From contig JALVEG010000314.1 in the NCBI GenBank assembly GCA_027031145.1, positions 1-10,467 on the forward strand: DNA of 10,467 nucleotides, given 5' to 3'. How positions within the stretch are numbered: position 1 is the stretch's first letter; every line of letters starts with the position of its first letter. A program made the translations under genes and the position numbers. A model generated the notes under the pieces. The model was given only the letters and a program-made list of their open reading frames with translations, ran no database searches and was not told where the DNA came from. Shown in pieces: positions 1 to 6,020 of this stretch. Origin of the DNA: Saprospiraceae bacterium (GTDB lineage: Bacteria; Bacteroidota; Bacteroidia; Chitinophagales; Saprospiraceae).

Positions 1-140
1 AAATATATAAAATTTAAAAAAATTTTACAGTACTGAATCCTATAAATTTAATGGAATTACTTCTGCAGGATGCTTTTGAAAAGAAAAAATTCGGCTAATT
101 CCTATTTTGATGTGCTAAACAAAATATGAATATATACATT

Positions 141-157
141 CAACTCCGAAGGAGTTG
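141..157. repeat. Hairpin CAACTCC-GAA-GGAGTTG
   Basis: Perfect 7-bp stem with a GAA loop in the left arm of the inverted element. Its counterpart in the right arm is the hairpin at 392-411, which has a GATA loop. Confidence 0.75.
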
Positions 158-176
158 TAACCCTCTTACTTATTTA

Positions 177-195
177 CCACCGGTTTCACCGGTGG
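177..195. repeat. Hairpin CCACCGGT-TTC-ACCGGTGG
   Basis: Perfect 8-bp stem with a TTC loop, flanked by GGCTATTC. On the opposite strand this reads GAATAGCC followed by a GAA-loop hairpin, the same order seen at 349-373 in the right arm. Confidence 0.8.
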
Positions 196-207
196 CTATT
201 CAAATTT

Positions 208-222
208 ATCCCCTTCGGGGAT
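208..222 (+). repeat. Hairpin ATCCCC-TTC-GGGGAT followed by a T run
   Basis: Perfect 6-bp stem with a three-base loop, followed on the plus strand by seven T residues at 224-230. This geometry resembles an intrinsic terminator, but it sits inside the palindromic element and no plus-strand gene lies upstream in the window, so a repeat origin is preferred. Confidence 0.65.
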
Positions 223-325
223 ATTTTTTTCTCTTGATAAAAAAAAATACCGTCAATGAATAAAAATTCTAATTCTTATTAAAACTATTAGCGTATATTT
301 TATTGTAAATACACGTTAGAGAGTA

Positions 326-343
326 AAACCACGATAGTGGTTT
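326..343. repeat. Hairpin AAACCAC-GATA-GTGGTTT
   Basis: Perfect 7-bp stem with a GATA tetraloop, opening the right arm of the inverted element. It is followed by the GAATAGCC spacer at 349-356 and a partly decayed hairpin at 355-373. Confidence 0.7.
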
Positions 344-391
344 AATGTGAATAGCCCCGTATGAAATGCTGGGTAAACGAAGGAGGGGAAA

Positions 392-411
392 TGAACGCCG
401 ATAGGTGTTCA
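392..411. repeat. Hairpin TGAACGCC-GATA-GGTGTTCA
   Basis: Eight-pair stem including one G-T pair, with the same GATA tetraloop as the hairpin at 326-343. It lies at the position equivalent to 141-157 in the other arm. Confidence 0.7.
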
Positions 412-485
412 ATGTATAATCATATTGGTATTTCTTTATCAATTTTTTTTGCCAGCACATCAAAATAGGAATTAGCCAAAAATTC

Positions 486-505
486 ATTCCGATGGACATC
501 GGAAT
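486..505. repeat. Perfect 20-base palindrome just outside the inverted element
   Basis: ATTCCGATG and its exact reverse complement are separated by GA, giving a 9-bp stem. It begins 9 bases beyond the right 24-bp terminus of the large inverted element. No equivalent is visible outside the left terminus, so it is either a separate insertion or a remnant of a longer right end. Confidence 0.7.
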
Positions 506-515
506 TGTTAGATGA

Positions 516-561
516 AGCTTATTTTTTGAAGGTATAATGCATCTATGTCAAAAAAATAGCT
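516..561. repeat. Imperfect inverted repeat
   Basis: The arms at 516-529 and 548-561 match at 12 of 14 positions and enclose 18 bases. They are AT-rich and could be partly coincidental. Confidence 0.4.
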
Positions 562-602
562 GAAATATACCTAAAAAATTATTTTTTCAGTCAAAATGAT
601 TG

Positions 603-690
603 GGTGCATTTCATTTTTTCGTGCTGCGGGTTGATTCTCCTTTAGGAGTCAGAGGCAAAGAATGGGAAAAGTGAAAAAATGAAATACACC
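603..690. repeat. 88-bp element with 18-bp inverted ends
   Basis: The 18-bp arms at 603-620 and 673-690 are reverse complements with one mismatch. They enclose 52 bases containing a small CTCC-TTTA-GGAG hairpin (637-648). The two T/A-rich ends and the size suggest a small miniature element or a stable structured RNA or DNA cruciform. It lies about 115 bases upstream of the response regulator. Confidence 0.6.
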
Positions 691-806
691 TTAATGGTTC
701 TATCTGATTAACTACATTATATTAATAAAATAACACTGGTTTTAGTTTTAATCAATAACTATTATTAATTTTAAGTTTTCAAAAATTAATAAATAAACCG
801 TATTTA

Positions 807-1481
807 GTGAAAAAGAAAATTTTAATAGTTGACGATGAACCTGATATTTTGGATATTTTACAATACAACCTTGAAAAGGAAGGATATTTGATTACAAAAG
901 CTAAAAATGGTAAAGAAGCAATCAAAAAAGCTTATGATACCATACCGGATCTAATCTTATTGGACATAATGATGCCTAAAAAAAATGGTATTGATGTTTG
1001 TAGAGAACTTCGGGAAGATCAAAAGTTTTCAGGTACATACATTATGTTTTTAACTGCCAGAGATGAAGAATATTCGGAAGTTGCAGGTTTTGATGTTGGA
1101 GCAGATGATTATGTAGTCAAGCCGATTAGACCGCGTAGTTTAATTTCGAGGATAAAAGCTATTATGTCACGAAAAAGAACTCTGGAAAATAAAGGACAAA
1201 TTTTAAAATTCGGTGATTTGGTAATTGATCGTGAAAAATACCTGGTTTATGAAAATGATACGATAATTAATCTGACCAAAAAACAATTTAAGATCCTTTT
1301 ATTACTAACATCAAAACCGGAAAAGGTTTTTACAAGGGAAACTATTTATACTAAAGTTTGGGGAGATGATATTTTGGTCGGAGAAAGAACTCTGGATGTG
1401 CATATAAGAAAAATACGGGAAAAATTAAGTAAAAAGTATATTTTTACAATTAAAGGAATAGGTTATAGTTTTAAATATTAA
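807..1481 (+). CDS. OmpR/PhoB-type response regulator
   Basis: This is a 224-residue transcription factor of a two-component system, expected to be phosphorylated by the kinase encoded 11 bases downstream and then to bind DNA. The receiver domain spans about residues 3-118, with the acidic pair D9/D10, phosphoacceptor D53 in LLDIMMP, switch residue T83 and lysine K105 in the KP motif. A winged-helix output domain fills about 131-224, including the recognition-helix region ERTLDVHIRKIREKL and the terminal wing motif KGIGYSF. The start is GTG at 807: the frame is open back to a stop at 756-758, but no ATG lies in it, and GTG gives the canonical MKKKILIVDDE. All key residues are present, so it should be active. 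The regulon cannot be told from this window; PhoB-like and RprY-like members share this layout, so no symbol is given. Confidence 0.95.
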   Translation: MKKKILIVDDEPDILDILQYNLEKEGYLITKAKNGKEAIKKAYDTIPDLILLDIMMPKKNGIDVCRELREDQKFSGTYIMFLTARDEEYSEVAGFDVGADDYVVKPIRPRSLISRIKAIMSRKRTLENKGQILKFGDLVIDREKYLVYENDTIINLTKKQFKILLLLTSKPEKVFTRETIYTKVWGDDILVGERTLDVHIRKIREKLSKKYIFTIKGIGYSFKY

Positions 1482-1492
1482 TACCGGTAAAA

Positions 1493-2533
1493 ATGTTAAA
1501 AAAAATATTCACAATACATACCCTGACCTTACCTTTGGTTAGCGGTTTTCTTCTTTTTATTATTTTGATTTTGATCTCAGAATATTACCAGTTTAATTTT
1601 GATACAGGTACTTTTATTGCTATTGTTTTGCTATTTTTCTTATTGGTTTTAATTCTAAATGCCGTTTTATTAAACAATTATATTGATCGTAAAGTAAAGA
1701 AAATTTATTCAACATTTTTTAAAACCAAACAGATTGAATTTAAGACCGGAAATAACAATATTAAATCATTGAAAGCAATTGAAAAAGAAATTGAAAAATG
1801 GTCTGATAAAAGAAGTAGTGAATTGTCAAAACTCAAAGAAAACGATGAATATCGTAAAGAATTTATTGGAAATATCTCACATGAATTGAAAACCCCGATT
1901 TTCATTGCTCAAAGTTATATTGAAACACTTTTAGACGGATCTCTATATGATGATAAAGTTAATAAAAAGCATTTGAAAAAAGCTCTGAAAAGCGTTTTGC
2001 GTCTTTCTCAGATAGTAAAAGACCTGGAGATGATCTCAAAATTAGAAAAAGATTCACTAATATTGAAAAAAGAGGTTTTCGACATAAATTTTTTCATCAG
2101 GGACATCGTGGATTCTTTGGAATTTAGTGCAAAAGAAGAAAATATTAATATTATCCTGAATATTGACAAAAACGATGAGTGTTATGTATTCGCTGATGAA
2201 GAAAAAATTGAACAGGTAATTATAAATCTCTTGGTAAATGCTATAAAATATAATGAAAAAAACGGTTTTGTAAAAATAAATTGTAAAGATTTACAAGACA
2301 AATACCTGATAGAAATAGAGGATAATGGCTTAGGAATAGAACCCGAAAAAATAAATAGAATTTTTGAAAGATTCTATCGTATTGATAAAGACAGATCCAG
2401 AAAAAAAGGAGGAACCGGATTGGGATTATCAATTGTAAAGCATATTCTTGATGCCCACGGACAATCCATTAACGTTGAAAGCGAATACGGAAAAGGAACA
2501 AAGTTTTATTTCACTTTGGATAAAGCCCAATAG
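1493..2533 (+). CDS. Membrane sensor histidine kinase, minimal sensor
   Basis: This 346-residue kinase is the likely partner of the preceding regulator, with which it forms a two-gene operon. Two membrane helices (about 11-29 and 40-60) are separated by only about 10 residues, so there is essentially no periplasmic sensor domain. A short linker with coiled-coil character (about 91-120) replaces a recognisable HAMP or PAS domain. The dimerisation and phosphotransfer domain carries SHELKTP with H130. The ATPase domain has the N box around N245-N249, the G1 box DNGLGI at 277-282, the F box FERFYR at 291-296, and the G2 box GGTGLGL at 306-312. All catalytic motifs are intact. The signal may be sensed within the membrane or through an accessory protein (inference). 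PhoR-like kinases are the nearest general type, but the stimulus is unknown. Confidence 0.94.
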   Translation: MLKKIFTIHTLTLPLVSGFLLFIILILISEYYQFNFDTGTFIAIVLLFFLLVLILNAVLLNNYIDRKVKKIYSTFFKTKQIEFKTGNNNIKSLKAIEKEIEKWSDKRSSELSKLKENDEYRKEFIGNISHELKTPIFIAQSYIETLLDGSLYDDKVNKKHLKKALKSVLRLSQIVKDLEMISKLEKDSLILKKEVFDINFFIRDIVDSLEFSAKEENINIILNIDKNDECYVFADEEKIEQVIINLLVNAIKYNEKNGFVKINCKDLQDKYLIEIEDNGLGIEPEKINRIFERFYRIDKDRSRKKGGTGLGLSIVKHILDAHGQSINVESEYGKGTKFYFTLDKAQ

Positions 2534-2588
2534 CTTGCAGCGCAAGAAAGTTTCTACCATGATGTCGCCCCTGACGGGACTCTTATTC

Positions 2589-2667
2589 CTCCCTCTGATA
2601 AGCGAGCTGTCTCTGCCTCGCTTCCTTACTTCTAAACTCTAAAATCAGCGTTCGTTAATTGATATTC
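2589..2667 (+). repeat. Interspersed repeat family 1, copy A (apparently unoccupied site)
   Basis: The 79-bp copy runs from CTCCCTCTGATAAGCGAG to TTCGTTAATTGATATTC. It matches copies B (5601-5702) and C (6021-6141) along its length but lacks the hairpin cassette that both carry between CGTT and AATCGATATTC. It contains a 7-bp stem, AAGCGAG (2600-2606) with CTCGCTT (2617-2623), whose last pair is G-C where copy C has A-T. Confidence 0.75.
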
Positions 2668-2721
2668 CAAACTTCCAAATATCCAACTCAAATCTTCCCT
2701 TAAAGCACCCTCCACGCAAAA

Positions 2722-2762
2722 GTTTACCCCGTGAAATCAACGAAGCATTTCATCCGGTAAAC
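2722..2762 (+). repeat. CCCCGTGAAA-type hairpin cassette, partly decayed
   Basis: The outer arms GTTTACC and GGTAAAC (2722-2728, 2756-2762) and inner arms TGAAAT and ATTTCA (2732-2737, 2747-2752) pair around the loop CAACGAAGC. Two mismatches and a G-T pair lie between them. The loop core AACGAAG is shared with the hairpin at 2970-3001. Confidence 0.7.
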
Positions 2763-2838
2763 CCGCACCTTCCCACTTCGGACAAAATCCTCCAATACAA
2801 TCCAAACATTATTACAAACGAATAAGCACCACCTTTCT

Positions 2839-2900
2839 CCCCTTCTCCTTTTCTACTATATTTTGTTTTGAAACTGAAAATTATTAAAAAGGAGAAGGGG
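2839..2900. repeat. Perfect 14-bp inverted repeat around an AT-rich core
   Basis: CCCCTTCTCCTTTT at 2839-2852 is the exact reverse complement of 2887-2900, with 34 AT-rich bases between. It is not a clear terminator because no T run follows on either strand. A miniature element or structural repeat is more likely. Confidence 0.6.
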
Positions 2901-2969
2901 CGGGGGATGAGGATAAACGGAAAAGTGAAAGAAAAACATAAGGGGTAGCGCAGTGCTTTTGCGGGTTTA

Positions 2970-3001
2970 CCCCGTGAAACAAACGAAGTGTTTCACAGGG
3001 G
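2970..3001 (+). repeat. CCCCGTGAAACA hairpin cassette
   Basis: Arms CCCC-GTGAAACA and TGTTTCAC-A-GGGG pair with one bulged A around the loop AACGAAG. This is the best preserved member of the family; a copy in the opposite orientation lies at 6212-6238. Confidence 0.75.
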
Positions 3002-3049
3002 GATGGATGAGAGGGCAGCTTTGCAAATAACTTCCAAACCATATCCTCC

Positions 3050-3078
3050 GTCAAATAAATTTGACAGTCCAAACCACC
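3050..3078 (+). repeat. GTCAAATAAATTTGAC palindromic tail, copy 1
   Basis: The 29-bp segment matches 5879-5907 at 28 positions. The first 16 bases form a palindrome with 7-bp arms (3050-3065). It lies about 130 bases upstream of the AMP nucleosidase-like gene and 100 bases upstream of its probable -7 element. Confidence 0.7.
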
Positions 3079-3175
3079 CTCTTCAAAACACCGAACACAG
3101 AACAAGGAATAAAAAAACAATATTCCAATATCCCAACATTTCAGAATAATTTAACAATATTATTAATCATGGCAC

Positions 3176-3183
3176 TAATTTTG
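3176..3183 (+). promoter_or_regulatory. Probable Bacteroidota-type -7 element
   Basis: TAATTTTG matches the phylum consensus TAnnTTTG exactly. It would place a transcript start near 3190, some 15-20 bases before the ATG at 3208. No clear TTG-type -33 element is seen at the expected distance, so support rests on the -7 match and its position. Confidence 0.5.
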
Positions 3184-3207
3184 CAGTTTTAACAAAAACC
3201 CCGTTCT

Positions 3208-3978
3208 ATGATCACAAAAGAAGAAATAGTAAAAGACTGGCTCCCCAGATATACCGGTATGCCTTTGGAAAGATTCGGAAAGTATATAATCCTGGTAAAT
3301 TTCAGTAAATATGTTGATAAATTCTCTAAATTATACAATTCCAAAGTATATGGCAGAAAAAACTCAATGAGAGCATCAACTGCCAATGATATTACTATTA
3401 TTAATTTTGGTATGGGAAGTGCTAATGCCGCTACTATCATGGATTTGCTATCTGCAATAAAACCTAAAGCTTGTCTGTTTTTGGGAAAATGCGGAGGACT
3501 AAAGAAAAAAACTCAAATAGGTGATTTTATTTTACCTATTGCTGCGATAAGGGGTGAGGGTACTTCTGATGATTATTTTCCCGGCGAAGTTCCCGCTTTA
3601 CCTGCTTTTGCTCTTCAGAAAGCTATTTCAACGACTATCAGGGAAAAGAGTTTTGATTACTGGACCGGAACTGTTTATACAACAAACAGAAGGGTTTGGG
3701 AACATGATGAGATTTTCAAACAATACCTTCGAGAGATCAGAGCAATGGCAATTGATATGGAAACCGCTACTATCTTTAGTGTTGGTTTTTACAATAAAAT
3801 TCCGACAGGTGCCTTATTATTGGTTTCGGATATTCCAATGATCCCCGAAGGAGTAAAAACATCCGAATCAGATAAAAATGTAACTAAAAACTATGTAGAT
3901 ACACATTTGGAAATCGGTATTAAATCATTGGAACAACTAATTAATAAATCACTTACCGTCAGACATCTTAAATTTTAA
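3208..3978 (+). CDS. amn: AMP nucleosidase-like phosphorylase-superfamily enzyme
   Basis: The 256-residue protein belongs to the nucleoside phosphorylase (PNP/UDP) superfamily and most resembles the compact AMP nucleosidase-like proteins common in Bacteroidota, which would hydrolyse AMP to adenine and ribose 5-phosphate. Visible motifs are the glycine-rich FGMGSANAATIMDLL (67-81), GKCGGLKK (93-100), IRGEGTSDDYFP (114-125), MAIDMETATIF (180-190), where the M-E pair normally contacts the ribose, and VSDIP with D208 in the position of the catalytic acid. It lacks the extra N-terminal regulatory domain of the long E. coli Amn, which fits the short family. The ATG at 3208 sits just downstream of a -7-like element. 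The stop codon overlaps that of the convergent membrane gene. AMP as substrate is inferred from family resemblance; another purine nucleoside is possible. Confidence 0.85.
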   Translation: MITKEEIVKDWLPRYTGMPLERFGKYIILVNFSKYVDKFSKLYNSKVYGRKNSMRASTANDITIINFGMGSANAATIMDLLSAIKPKACLFLGKCGGLKKKTQIGDFILPIAAIRGEGTSDDYFPGEVPALPAFALQKAISTTIREKSFDYWTGTVYTTNRRVWEHDEIFKQYLREIRAMAIDMETATIFSVGFYNKIPTGALLLVSDIPMIPEGVKTSESDKNVTKNYVDTHLEIGIKSLEQLINKSLTVRHLKF

Positions 3979-5372
3979 CCTGCCACAACCCATTGCATCA
4001 TATAAGCGGTAATAATAGCACCATAAGTACCTACGGCATATCCCAGTACAGCCAATAATACACCAACAGGAGCCAAAGAAGGATTAAATGCAGAAGCTAC
4101 TATCGGTGCAGATGCAGCACCTCCGATATTTGCCTGACTTCCTACTGCAACAAAGAAAAGAGGCGCTTTAATGATTTTAGCTACAACTAACAAGATAATG
4201 ACATGAACCAACATCCAGATTATTCCCACCATAAACAACCCAAAATTTTCCCTGACTTCAATTAAATTCATTTTCATACCGATAGTAGCGACTAAAATAT
4301 AAATAAATACACTACCCCATCTCGAAGCACCGATTCCTTCCAGTTTTCTTGCTTTGGTAAAAGATAATATCAATCCGATAGTTGTCGCCAAAACAATCAG
4401 CCAAAAGAATCCGGACATAAGAGAATTTAGTTTTAGATTTTCCAGTGTTTCCCTAAAACTTTTCATATACGGACTGATAATATCCGCCCCCATATGTGAA
4501 AGCGCCACACCGCCAAAACCAACAGCAAGCATTATAAAAACTTCCGTAGTCGTAGGAATTTTTTCAACTTTCTTTCTGAAATTTTCTACCCTGTGTACCA
4601 GATCATCTATTGCAGAAACATCAGCTTTCAACCATTTATCAACCCTTTGCCTGATATTTGCTCCATAAAGCAGGAATCCCATCCATATATTTGCCACTAT
4701 CACATCCACTACTATAAACGATGCAAAAATATTATCTTTCACTTCAAATATTTCTTTCATTGCTGTTTGGTTGGCTCCTCCTCCGATCCAGCTACCCGCC
4801 ATTGTTGACATCCCCCTCCACATATCATCCATACTGACAGGTATCATTCCGGGAAAGAAATTTATAGTAATAAGTAATGCTATAGGACCTCCAAGCATAA
4901 CCCCCAGAGTTCCGGCAAGAAACATAATTATTGATTTAGGTCCTAAATTCAATATTCCTTTAAAATCAATACTCAAAGTCAACAATATTAAACTTGCAGG
5001 TAATAAATATCTCGATGCCACAAAGTATAATTGCGAATGATGTTTGAACTGGTCAAATACTTTAATATCAATATTATTGGATTTTATAGCCTCCCATGCA
5101 TCATTTAAAGAAGCTTTTGCAGGCAAAACAATATTGAATTGATCGTGAAGATGTTGAATTACTGCAGCAGTATCATACCATTCATTGCTTATCAGACCAA
5201 ATGGCCAATGCAATAAAGCAGGTACAAAATAACATAGTAACAAAGCCGGAACATAAGTATAGAATTTTTTCCAAAACTTTGTCTTAATACCTGAGGTATA
5301 GAAGATAACCGCTAATACCACTATCAAAATACCAAAAACAACTGCATCATTTGTAAATACCGGATTTGTCAT
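3975..5372 (-). CDS. DUF819 (YjcL-like) multi-pass membrane protein
   Basis: The 465-residue protein is an integral membrane protein of the DUF819 family, related to B. subtilis YjcL. Its substrate is unknown; the fold suggests a transporter. About 11 hydrophobic helices are visible, starting near residues 11, 40, 118, 146, 217, 276, 318, 352, 377, 404 and 432. Two glycine-rich segments stand out: MAGSWIGGGANQTAM (191-205) and GSQANIGGAASAPIVA (411-426). They look like equivalent pore-lining turns of two repeated halves (inference). A hydrophilic stretch at about 62-115 separates helices 2 and 3, and a charged cytoplasmic-looking linker lies at 239-275. The gene stands alone on the minus strand, tail to tail with the AMP nucleosidase-like gene. 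No clear TAnnTTTG element is seen upstream, where repeats begin almost at once. Confidence 0.85.
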   Translation of the reverse strand: MTNPVFTNDAVVFGILIVVLAVIFYTSGIKTKFWKKFYTYVPALLLCYFVPALLHWPFGLISNEWYDTAAVIQHLHDQFNIVLPAKASLNDAWEAIKSNNIDIKVFDQFKHHSQLYFVASRYLLPASLILLTLSIDFKGILNLGPKSIIMFLAGTLGVMLGGPIALLITINFFPGMIPVSMDDMWRGMSTMAGSWIGGGANQTAMKEIFEVKDNIFASFIVVDVIVANIWMGFLLYGANIRQRVDKWLKADVSAIDDLVHRVENFRKKVEKIPTTTEVFIMLAVGFGGVALSHMGADIISPYMKSFRETLENLKLNSLMSGFFWLIVLATTIGLILSFTKARKLEGIGASRWGSVFIYILVATIGMKMNLIEVRENFGLFMVGIIWMLVHVIILLVVAKIIKAPLFFVAVGSQANIGGAASAPIVASAFNPSLAPVGVLLAVLGYAVGTYGAIITAYMMQWVVAG

Positions 5373-5397
5373 ATTTATAATTTAATTTTTATTTTTT

Positions 5398-5600
5398 GGG
5401 CGATTCTCCATAGAGATTCCAACCCCATAGCAATCGCAAAAATCTCTATTCCGACCGGGCTGTTCGTGGGTTCCGTCCCGACTATCGTCAGGGACAGCCT
5501 CCTAACGTCGGCTCCACTACCATCCCTATCGCAATCGCCGAAGCCTTCGCCGACGGTCGTAGCCTTTGGCGAAGACCTTGGCGGAGGCGATTCGCAATCG
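5398..5600. repeat. GC-richer patch of nested palindromes
   Basis: Base composition rises well above the surroundings. Inverted pairs include ATAGAGATT with AATCTCTAT (5410-5418, 5441-5449), a GTCCC-GAC-TATC-GTC-A-GGGAC hairpin (5475-5495), and CTTCGCC with GGCGAAG (5545-5551, 5568-5574). GCAATCGC recurs at 5531 and 5594. The minus strand has a 93-codon open frame (5656-5375) ending 2 bases before the DUF819 start, but its translation follows the repeats and looks non-protein-like. Confidence 0.55.
5475..5495. repeat. Hairpin with TATC loop (GATA on the other strand)
   Basis: Eight paired bases, GTCCCGAC with GTC-A-GGGAC (one bulged A), close a TATC tetraloop. Read on the minus strand the loop is GATA, the same as in the hairpins at 326-343 and 392-411. 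Confidence 0.55.
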
Positions 5601-5702
5601 CTCCCCTGATAAGCGAATATCTCCGACCTTGCTTTCTTCACTTCTAAAATCATCATTCGTTTACCCCGTTGAATAATAATTCTACGGGGTTAATCGATAT
5701 TC
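5601..5702 (+). repeat. Interspersed repeat family 1, copy B with 30-bp hairpin cassette
   Basis: The first 65 bases match copy C (6021-6085) at 60 positions. Between CGTT and AATCGATATTC it carries a ~30-bp cassette. Its hairpin (5663-5690) pairs ACCCCGT with ACGGGGT and, past a T-T mismatch, GAAT with ATTC around AATA. Confidence 0.8.
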
Positions 5703-5774
5703 ATTATTTCTTTTTCAACAACATCTATACATTTAATTCCTCCCTTGTCCGCCTTGCCATCTGTCTGAAACCCT

Positions 5775-5895
5775 ATTAATCCCTGTTTCAAAACAACATT
5801 AGTTGTATATTTCGCCAAACAAGTCTCTTATGACTTCGCTTTCTACACTTTTCCAAACTTTGTATTATCTTATTTTCTGTCAAATAAATTTGACA
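5775..5895 (+). repeat. 121-bp exact repeat, copy 1
   Basis: Every base is identical to 6252-6372. It starts ATTAATCCCTGTTTC and ends in the palindrome GTCAAATAAATTTGAC (5879-5894) plus one A. The middle (5821-5850, AAGTCTC onward) is a diverged family 1 core, including GACTTCGCTTTCT and CACTT. Similarity at the right end continues patchily to about 5904. Confidence 0.9.
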
Positions 5896-6020
5896 GTCCA
5901 AGCCACCACATTTTAAGAACATCAAAAACAGAACAAAAAAACAACTCTCAATCGCCCGCTCACTTCACCGCCCATTCGCCCATTCGCCTAACCCTACAAA
6001 TCCTAATTCAGACAGTTAAG

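Larger units (their letters stand above)
93..477. repeat. Large imperfect inverted element made of hairpin modules
   Basis: The ends are a perfect 24-bp inverted repeat (93-116 and 454-477). Inside, the reverse complement of the left arm (to about 222) and the right arm (from about 326) follow the same order: a small hairpin, then GAATAGCC, then a hairpin with a GAAA-type loop, then GGTAAA or GGGTAAA, a third hairpin, then an AATGTATA segment, then the 24-bp end. Left-arm hairpins are at 208-222, 177-195 and 141-157. Right-arm hairpins are at 326-343, 355-373 (decayed) and 392-411. The element appears to be two diverged copies of a ~150-bp hairpin-rich unit in head-to-head inversion, with no coding capacity of its own. 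It could be a non-autonomous, REP/BIME-like or MITE-like element; the family name is not certain. Confidence 0.7.
1..806. other. Gene-free leading region filled with palindromes
   Basis: No credible gene is visible on either strand in these 806 bases. The sequence is AT-rich and dominated by small hairpins: a large imperfect inverted element at 93-477, a perfect palindrome at 486-505, an imperfect inverted repeat at 516-561, and an 88-bp inverted repeat element at 603-690. The last ~115 bases before the response regulator are simple AT-rich sequence and presumably hold its promoter. The best -7-like match is TAAGTTTT at 772-779, with no convincing upstream partner. Confidence 0.75.
2534..3207. 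other. Repeat-rich intergenic gap between the kinase and AMP nucleosidase
   Basis: No credible gene is visible in these 674 bases. They contain repeat copy A (2589-2667), two members of the CCCCGTGAAA hairpin family (2722-2762 and 2970-3001), a perfect 14-bp inverted repeat (2839-2900), a copy of the GTCAAATAAATTTGAC tail (3050-3078), and a probable promoter for the downstream enzyme at 3176-3183. A 5-bp hairpin (2534-2546) directly follows the kinase stop codon but lacks a T run. Confidence 0.75.

Noticed and set aside
208..230. Intrinsic terminator for an upstream plus-strand gene
   Set aside because: Geometry fits, but the hairpin is a module of the inverted element with a counterpart in the other arm, and no upstream coding sequence is visible.
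269..499. Minus-strand 76-codon frame in the leading gap
   Set aside because: It runs through the right arm of the palindromic element, and its peptide is dictated by the hairpins; no start context or recognisable domain.
141..505. CRISPR array
   Set aside because: The repeated items are different hairpins with unequal spacing, not identical direct repeats with uniform spacers, and no cas genes are present.
2534..2546. Intrinsic terminator after the histidine kinase (CTTGC-AGC-GCAAG)
   Set aside because: The stem has only 5 pairs and there is no T tract; the arrangement may be chance.
2884..3120. Minus-strand 78-codon frame before the AMP nucleosidase gene
   Set aside because: It spans the hairpin at 2970-3001 and the repeat tail; no protein-like features.
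5375..5656. Minus-strand 93-codon frame upstream of DUF819 as a gene
   Set aside because: It covers repeat B and the GC-rich palindromes; the composition is unlike the neighbouring proteins and copies A and C do not preserve the frame fully.
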